Below, one piece after another: positions 60,101 through 64,000 of a DNA stretch of 64,000 nt (the first letter of the stretch is position 1; the number at the start of each line of letters is the position of its first letter). Source of the DNA: Bradysia coprophila (Eukaryota; Arthropoda; Insecta; Diptera; Sciaridae); assembly GCF_014529535.1 (NCBI RefSeq), contig NC_050735.1:868001-932000 (forward strand), written 5' to 3'. The translations under genes were made by a program, and so were the position numbers. The notes beneath the pieces are model-generated. The model saw nothing but the letters and a program-made list of their open reading frames with translations, was not told the origin of the DNA and searched no databases.

Positions 60101-62027
60101 CTGGGTAAATTATACTCTGTTGTGGATCAACTTTATAGCGGTATAATGTAATGATGTAATGAGTCACGTTTCTTTATTGGGGGTTTCCCTGAAGTGGTTT
60201 TTTTTTTTAACTTTTACATCCTGCATCAGCAATCAATGAATCTTACTCAAAATTAACTTCATTTTCAGCAATATGTTGGATCAGTCGAACTTTACGGATC
60301 AAGGGAGGATGCGATACAAGAAATCCGATCGAATGGACCCGTTCGATACAGAATACGTTTTCCCTTGCAAAAACCGTTGCCAAAACTAACTCAATTATCA
60401 CTCAATGGGCAAGTGTATTGTTCAGGACCACCAGGTAAGGTTTTGATAATATAATCAGCCAAAAGCGACAAAATAACAACGGAACTTTTGTTTTATAGAA
60501 ACTGGTTCCTACGTTACCCAGATCAAACTCGAACATACTTTGTTCACTGAGGTAGCGGCTGGACATGGTGTAAGTGTTTTTGACAACACTATATACCCTC
60601 AAGACCCCTATCTTGTATACAATAATCAGGACTATTATTATTCTAACACTTATAAGACGCGACCTACTGCCCCAGGGAGACAGCCACAATATCAAACGCA
60701 GTATCCAACGCAGCCAGACTATCCAACACAGTCACAGTATCCAACACAGTCACAATATCCAACACAATCACAGCTTCCAACACAGTCACAGTATCCAACA
60801 CAGTCGCAGTATCCATCAAAGCCACAACCAATCTATCCGACACAACCGGAGCAACAACCCAACTTTATTAGTCCAGCAACGATTGATTCGTAAGATAATA
60901 ATTTGAACATATTGAGTGTCTGATTGTATCCATGTTGGGTCAATACGAGTCTCAATACTCCCTGGAGACTGTGTAAACTGCAATCTGTTTCCTCGACTTC
61001 CCTCTTTGCAACAACAAAATTTACTACCTTTGCCATCAATGATAACTCAATTGTAGGCCCTTCAGTCGTGAACGTCCGTTCAATTTGCTAAATGCTTTTT
61101 TCATTCATAAAGGCGTGTCTTACCAATGCATTCAATTTCTTATTTTCAGATCACAGGTCGAATGTGGCAAGCCTCATCCTAAAAGCAATTTTGTATCATT
61201 GGTCGTTGGTGGTACAGGTGTACCACGTGGGGCATGGCCATGGTCAGTATATTTATATGAATATGGTCAGACAAATCGCCGTCATTTACAACATTGAACT
61301 CTGTTTCGATAGGTTGGTGGCCATTTATTTGGTGAAACCAATTGGTCCGACATTTAACTGTGGCGGAAATCTAGTGTCTCCAAGAACTGTCGTTACAGCG
61401 GCACATTGTTTCCGAACATCCGATCGAACGTACCAAGCTAACGAAATTACACTGTTCTTGGGTCGACACAACATTCTCAATTGGAATGAAGCTGGATTCA
61501 AGGCAGCCCAAGCAGAACAGATTATCATCCATCAAGACTACATGCTAAAGGATACATCTTATGACGCTGACATTGCACTGGTCATAATGACGGAGAGAGT
61601 CGAATACACTGAATTCATTCGACCGATTTGTTTGTGGGAAATTTCTGACAGTGTGAACAACGTTGTCGGCCAAAGGGGAACGATCATTGGCTGGGGTCGA
61701 GATGGTAGTGGAACAATTGTCACGCCTGAGCCGAAGAAAATCGATATGCCGATTGTGTCGGAAGCGGAATGCTTAAGATCGAGCGACACCTATCGATACA
61801 TTACCAGTCAACGAACATTTTGTGCGGGAGAACGTAACGGCCAAGGGCCGTGTAATGGTGATTCGGGCGGTGGCATGACGTTCAAAATTAATAACAAATG
61901 GATGCTGCGTGGTATAGTGTCAGCGGCTTTGGCTGATCCTATTGTGAATACATGCAATTTGGGAGAGTATGTTGTGTTCACAGATGCGGCGAAATTTGTT
62001 GGTTGGATTAGAGCATACATGCGTTAG
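54146..62027 (+). CDS. gd-like serine protease (gastrulation-defective family)
   Basis: Secreted serine protease; in Drosophila, gd acts in the extracellular cascade that sets dorsal-ventral polarity. Exons 54146-54361, 60269-60434, 60499-60889, 61150-61242, 61313-62027 join in phase and give 526 residues, the length of gd. Seen: signal peptide (ISYVVCVILCVHV), the gd-type N-terminal domain (CQNMFQYVREYDWIGLAEVP, then QYVGSVELYGS, KPLPKLTQLSLNGQVYCSG), a YPTQSQ repeat linker (residues ~185-235), and a trypsin-fold domain with GAWPWLVAIY, TAAHC (His), YDADIALV (Asp) and GPCNGDSGGGM (Ser). Odd: the residue before VVGG is Leu, not Arg/Lys, and the S1-pocket position six before the active Ser is Gly rather than Asp. 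Intron 1 is 5.9 kb and full of repeats. AATAAA at 62044. Confidence 0.9.
54936..55013. repeat. CpG-loop hairpin, CTCGGCTTCGCCTCGG type, copy 1
   Basis: AAAAGTCTCGTTTTCGTGTG pairs with CACACGAAAACTCTACTTTT around TTGACCTCGGCTTCGCCTCG. The flanks carry CATGTAAAAT on both sides, suggesting a larger element of about 54780-55045. Confidence 0.8.
55709..55893. mobile_element. MITE with AAAGCACCTAGCAGGGTA ends, copy 2
   Basis: 185 bp, inverted relative to the copy at 40861-41045 and colinear with it throughout (ACGTCAAATAGAGTAGT, ACCATTAGCAGCCTTAATGG, CATACTTCGATTAAAGTACT). The flanks ACCAAAACC and GCCAAAACA agree at 7 of 9 positions, consistent with a decayed 9-bp duplication. Confidence 0.88.
56205..56283. 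repeat. CpG-loop hairpin, CTCGGCTTCGCCTCGG type, copy 2
   Basis: TCTCGTTTTCAAGTGC and CACGGAAACTATACTT arms flank CACCTCGGTTTCGCCTCGAA; more decayed than copies 1 and 3. It is preceded by the same GTTTCAAGAACTACTTCCGA and CATGTAAAT blocks as copy 1. Confidence 0.75.
58501..58561. repeat. Hairpin with GAGGCTTGCC loop
   Basis: ATACACGTATGACAAAGC pairs with GCTTGTCATACGTGCATAT across GGTCGAGGCTTGCCGAGACG. It is flanked by direct repeats containing CGAAAACGAGACAACAA at about 58404 and 58586. Confidence 0.7.
58638..58813. mobile_element. Tc1/mariner-like MITE with TA target
   Basis: Inverted ends CAGTGAGCATTAAAAGTTTG / CAAACTTTTTAGGCTCACTG extend through GAAACATATAAGA. They are flanked by TA on both sides (58636-58637 and 58814-58815). 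The centre holds paired ATAGAACAATAGA blocks. 176 bp, no ORF. The CAGTG start and TA target fit Tc1/mariner. Confidence 0.85.
58905..58981. repeat. CpG-loop hairpin, CTCGGCTTCGCCTCGG type, copy 3
   Basis: AAAGTCTCGTTTTCGTGT and ACACGAAAGCTACTTTT arms flank TGACCTCGGCTTCGCCTCGG. Nearly identical to copy 1. Confidence 0.8.
59099..59223. repeat. Hairpin MITE
   Basis: CTGCCAGCGGACTTAC and GTTTAGCTCTCCGTTTACG pair with CGTAAACGGAGTGCTAAAC and GTAAGTCCGCTGACAG. The loop holds AACAATGGAAAG and CAATTGTT. Confidence 0.75.
59999..60119. mobile_element. MITE with CAGAGTAAAATAAGCC ends, copy 2
   Basis: CAGAGTAAGATAAACGAGGC on the left and, reversed, CAGAGTATAATTTACCCAGG on the right. It shares TTGACTAGGAAC and AAAATTAATTCA with 8385-8600. 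It lies 150 bp before exon 2 of the gd-like gene. Confidence 0.65.
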
Positions 62028-64000
62028 AAGAAAAAATAGAAAAAATAAATTGTTGACAAGAATGGAAAGGCAACGTAACGCTTTAGGACAAAGTTGAACT
62101 ACGGAAAATCGACTGACTGAACTTTCGAACAAAATTTATTTATTTCGACGATTTGTCCGCAAGCAAATAAAAACGCAGTTGATTCAACGAAGTCATCTAT
62201 TTCTTGTTTAATATCGTAATTTAAGGCCACAACGAAATGACCCTTGAAATGATCCTCATTCAGGCCCTAGTTAGTAAAATCGGCATAGAGCATTTAAGAT
62301 CACCTTAGATATTCAATAGTGGGCACATTGCCATAGTAACCGTGGAAAAACTCTGGCTACGCTCGCGTGTGCAAATTATGTGAATCCACGGTATCCAGGA
62401 TACCGGGAAATTTTTAGGAAAAAAAATCGGATACCGGGAAATTGAATGATAGCTGAATAAACCAGCGGGAAATATATGTGCGGGAAGCCAATTTTACATT
62501 TTTGGTTACCGGGAAATTTCGAAAATTTCTACTCGGATTTCGGATACCGGGAAGAAAACATAATTTGCATATGCGGCTACCATCCGCGCCATCCTTAGCT
62601 GTATATGGACTAACATGCAACTAACGACACGCTTTGATCTCATTAACCAAATCGACATGATTAGTAGCTCCATCTATGATCTGTGCATGGAAGTCTATAT
62701 GCTGCGACTTCAAGCCGAAAAATGCCTAATCTTATTACACTGGTCTCTAGACAAAACAGTCGAACTTTTCGACCATTAACACGATATTTAACTACGCAGG
62801 AAAATCAAATACGATAAATAAAATAAGGAAACACACGCCTGACAATTCACATTTTGGGGAATGATGAGGATCGATTTTTGGAAGTTTTTTGTCGAAAAGC
62901 CGTGGTCGGCAAAACTTTCCATCTTACACTTTACGAATGGAGATTTCGATCTCCATCTTGATCTAAAGAAAGCTTTATCAGTCAGCTATTAACTGTCATC
63001 AATAGGGATGATTACAGAGAAAATATTCACCGATATATGCAACCAGCCCCCGAAAAGACATTAAAAAAAGAATTTAAAAAAATTCTTCAAGAAAAAATTC
63101 CCTGTGCTATATTCTAAGTGCAACCAAGGGTCAGGCGTTTAAGAAAAAGTTTAACGCACTTTAGGCACATAGATTTCTAGAAATCAAAAGTCAAATTTTT
63201 GATTTCTTGAAATTTATTTGGCGGCATTTTCCGACTCCCTTAGCACTTTCCGGTGTGCCTAAAGTTGACAAGTCGCAATAACCGGCAACGTAATTCGACC
63301 CACCCTATATGTTCACGCATTGCAGGAGGTGCATCTCCAACAAATTAAACAATTCGGGGTGGAGTTGTTCTTCTTTGCTGAAACAAATTCTCTCTCTCTC
63401 TTCTAAAATAGCCAACTAGATACGATTTTGGTCTCTTATTTGACTTATGTCACAGTTAGCTTCGGTGCTAGATAGAGCATTGTTGCAACCGAATTTCGAG
63501 TCAATCGTCACAGAAATGTGAAATGGAAAAATTGTGTTACTTAACCGTCAGAGTTCGTTGATTCTTTAGAGCGGACCAGCTGTTTCAGTAAGATTAAGTT
63601 ACGTTGCATTTTCCACTGTAAATTCTATTTATAGATTGCGTTAAGTGCATTGTAAAATGGAGCGTAATTTTTTATCTCAGCAACACACAATTGATCGTGT
63701 GTTTACGTCCTTATTTTGTGTCAAAAGAACTCGACGAAATAATCCACGCATACGACATTAGTCGTATAAATTTATACGTCAGAGAGAGCTTTTTTCTCCT
63801 TTGTTACGATCTGTCAGTTTTTCTATTTTGCGATTTAGTCATTTAGTATGGAAATGAAAAATAAAATTGAGATATCTTTGCTGTTTTAAGTGGTTTTTCA
63901 TATTTTTTGGACCAAAATGTTTTAAAGTGTGTTTGGAATCGATTGGCATTAACAGATTGTGTGAAAATATTTTTTTCTATTTTATTATTTTATTAATGTC
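62028..64000. other. Right-end spacer
   Basis: AATAAA of the gd-like gene at 62044-62049. At 62390-62560 ATACCGGGAAATT-type blocks recur five times. Otherwise AT-rich with no supported gene. Confidence 0.5.
62390..62560. repeat. Recurrent ATACCGGGAAA blocks
   Basis: (T)ACCGGGAAATT or a close variant appears at about 62400, 62432, 62466, 62508 and 62544, spaced 32-42 bp. Similar CCGGGAAAT and CCGGTTAACCGG blocks occur at 25452-25545. Confidence 0.55.

Larger units (their letters stand above)
54362..60268. other. 5.9-kb intron 1 of the gd-like gene
   Basis: Opens GTAATT and closes TTTTCAG. It holds three related CpG-loop hairpins (54936-55013, 56205-56283, 58905-58981), MITEs at 55709-55893, 58638-58813 and 59999-60119, and hairpins at 58501-58561 and 59099-59223. 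A short frame at 59327-59590 lacks an ATG start and recognisable domains. Confidence 0.7.

Overview
The window is AT-rich eukaryotic DNA from an insect, most likely a fly (Diptera). The genes are intron-split with very short introns (45-130 bp) and strong GT..AG signals. They include two fly-type members: a gastrulation-defective (gd)-like serine protease with its special N-terminal domain, and a CYP28-like P450. The long repeat-rich spacers full of fold-back elements fit a lower (nematoceran) fly such as a fungus gnat better than Drosophila, but that placement is inference.

Layout from left to right. 1-3271 (-): most of the eIF2-alpha kinase PERK/PEK, cut at its 3' end by the window edge and lacking a recognisable signal-peptide exon. 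9123-10181 (+): box C/D snoRNP assembly factor BCD1 (HIT zinc finger), three exons. 16042-16596 (+): a small two-exon gene for a charged protein with four SUMO-type motifs, family not recognised. 28078-29795 (+): a complete CYP9-like cytochrome P450, three exons. 32088-32632 (-): the 3' exon of a proline-rich protein with securin-like features. 35076-41659 (-): a nine-exon CYP28-like P450 whose exons all join in frame except for one TAA stop. 45721-47877 (+): reverse-transcriptase ORF of a 5'-truncated LINE. 50630-51754 (-): C-terminal fragment of a Penelope-like element (GIY-YIG). 54146-62027 (+): a complete five-exon gd-like serine protease with a 5.9-kb first intron.

The genes do not form one pathway. 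They cover ER stress signalling, snoRNP assembly, xenobiotic or steroid oxidation (two P450s of different families on opposite strands), possibly cell-cycle control, and an extracellular protease of the dorsal-ventral or immune cascade type.

Most of the rest is repeats: many inverted-repeat (fold-back/MITE) elements, several with clear duplicated targets; a 19-bp palindromic satellite inside the CYP28-like gene; an 18-bp minisatellite that twice sits beside the same fold-back element; a GACGTCAT-rich 50-60-bp repeat field; a ~145-bp tandem repeat inside a terminal-inverted-repeat element; and one element found both intact and split by another element. No ribosomal RNA, canonical tRNA gene or CRISPR was seen.
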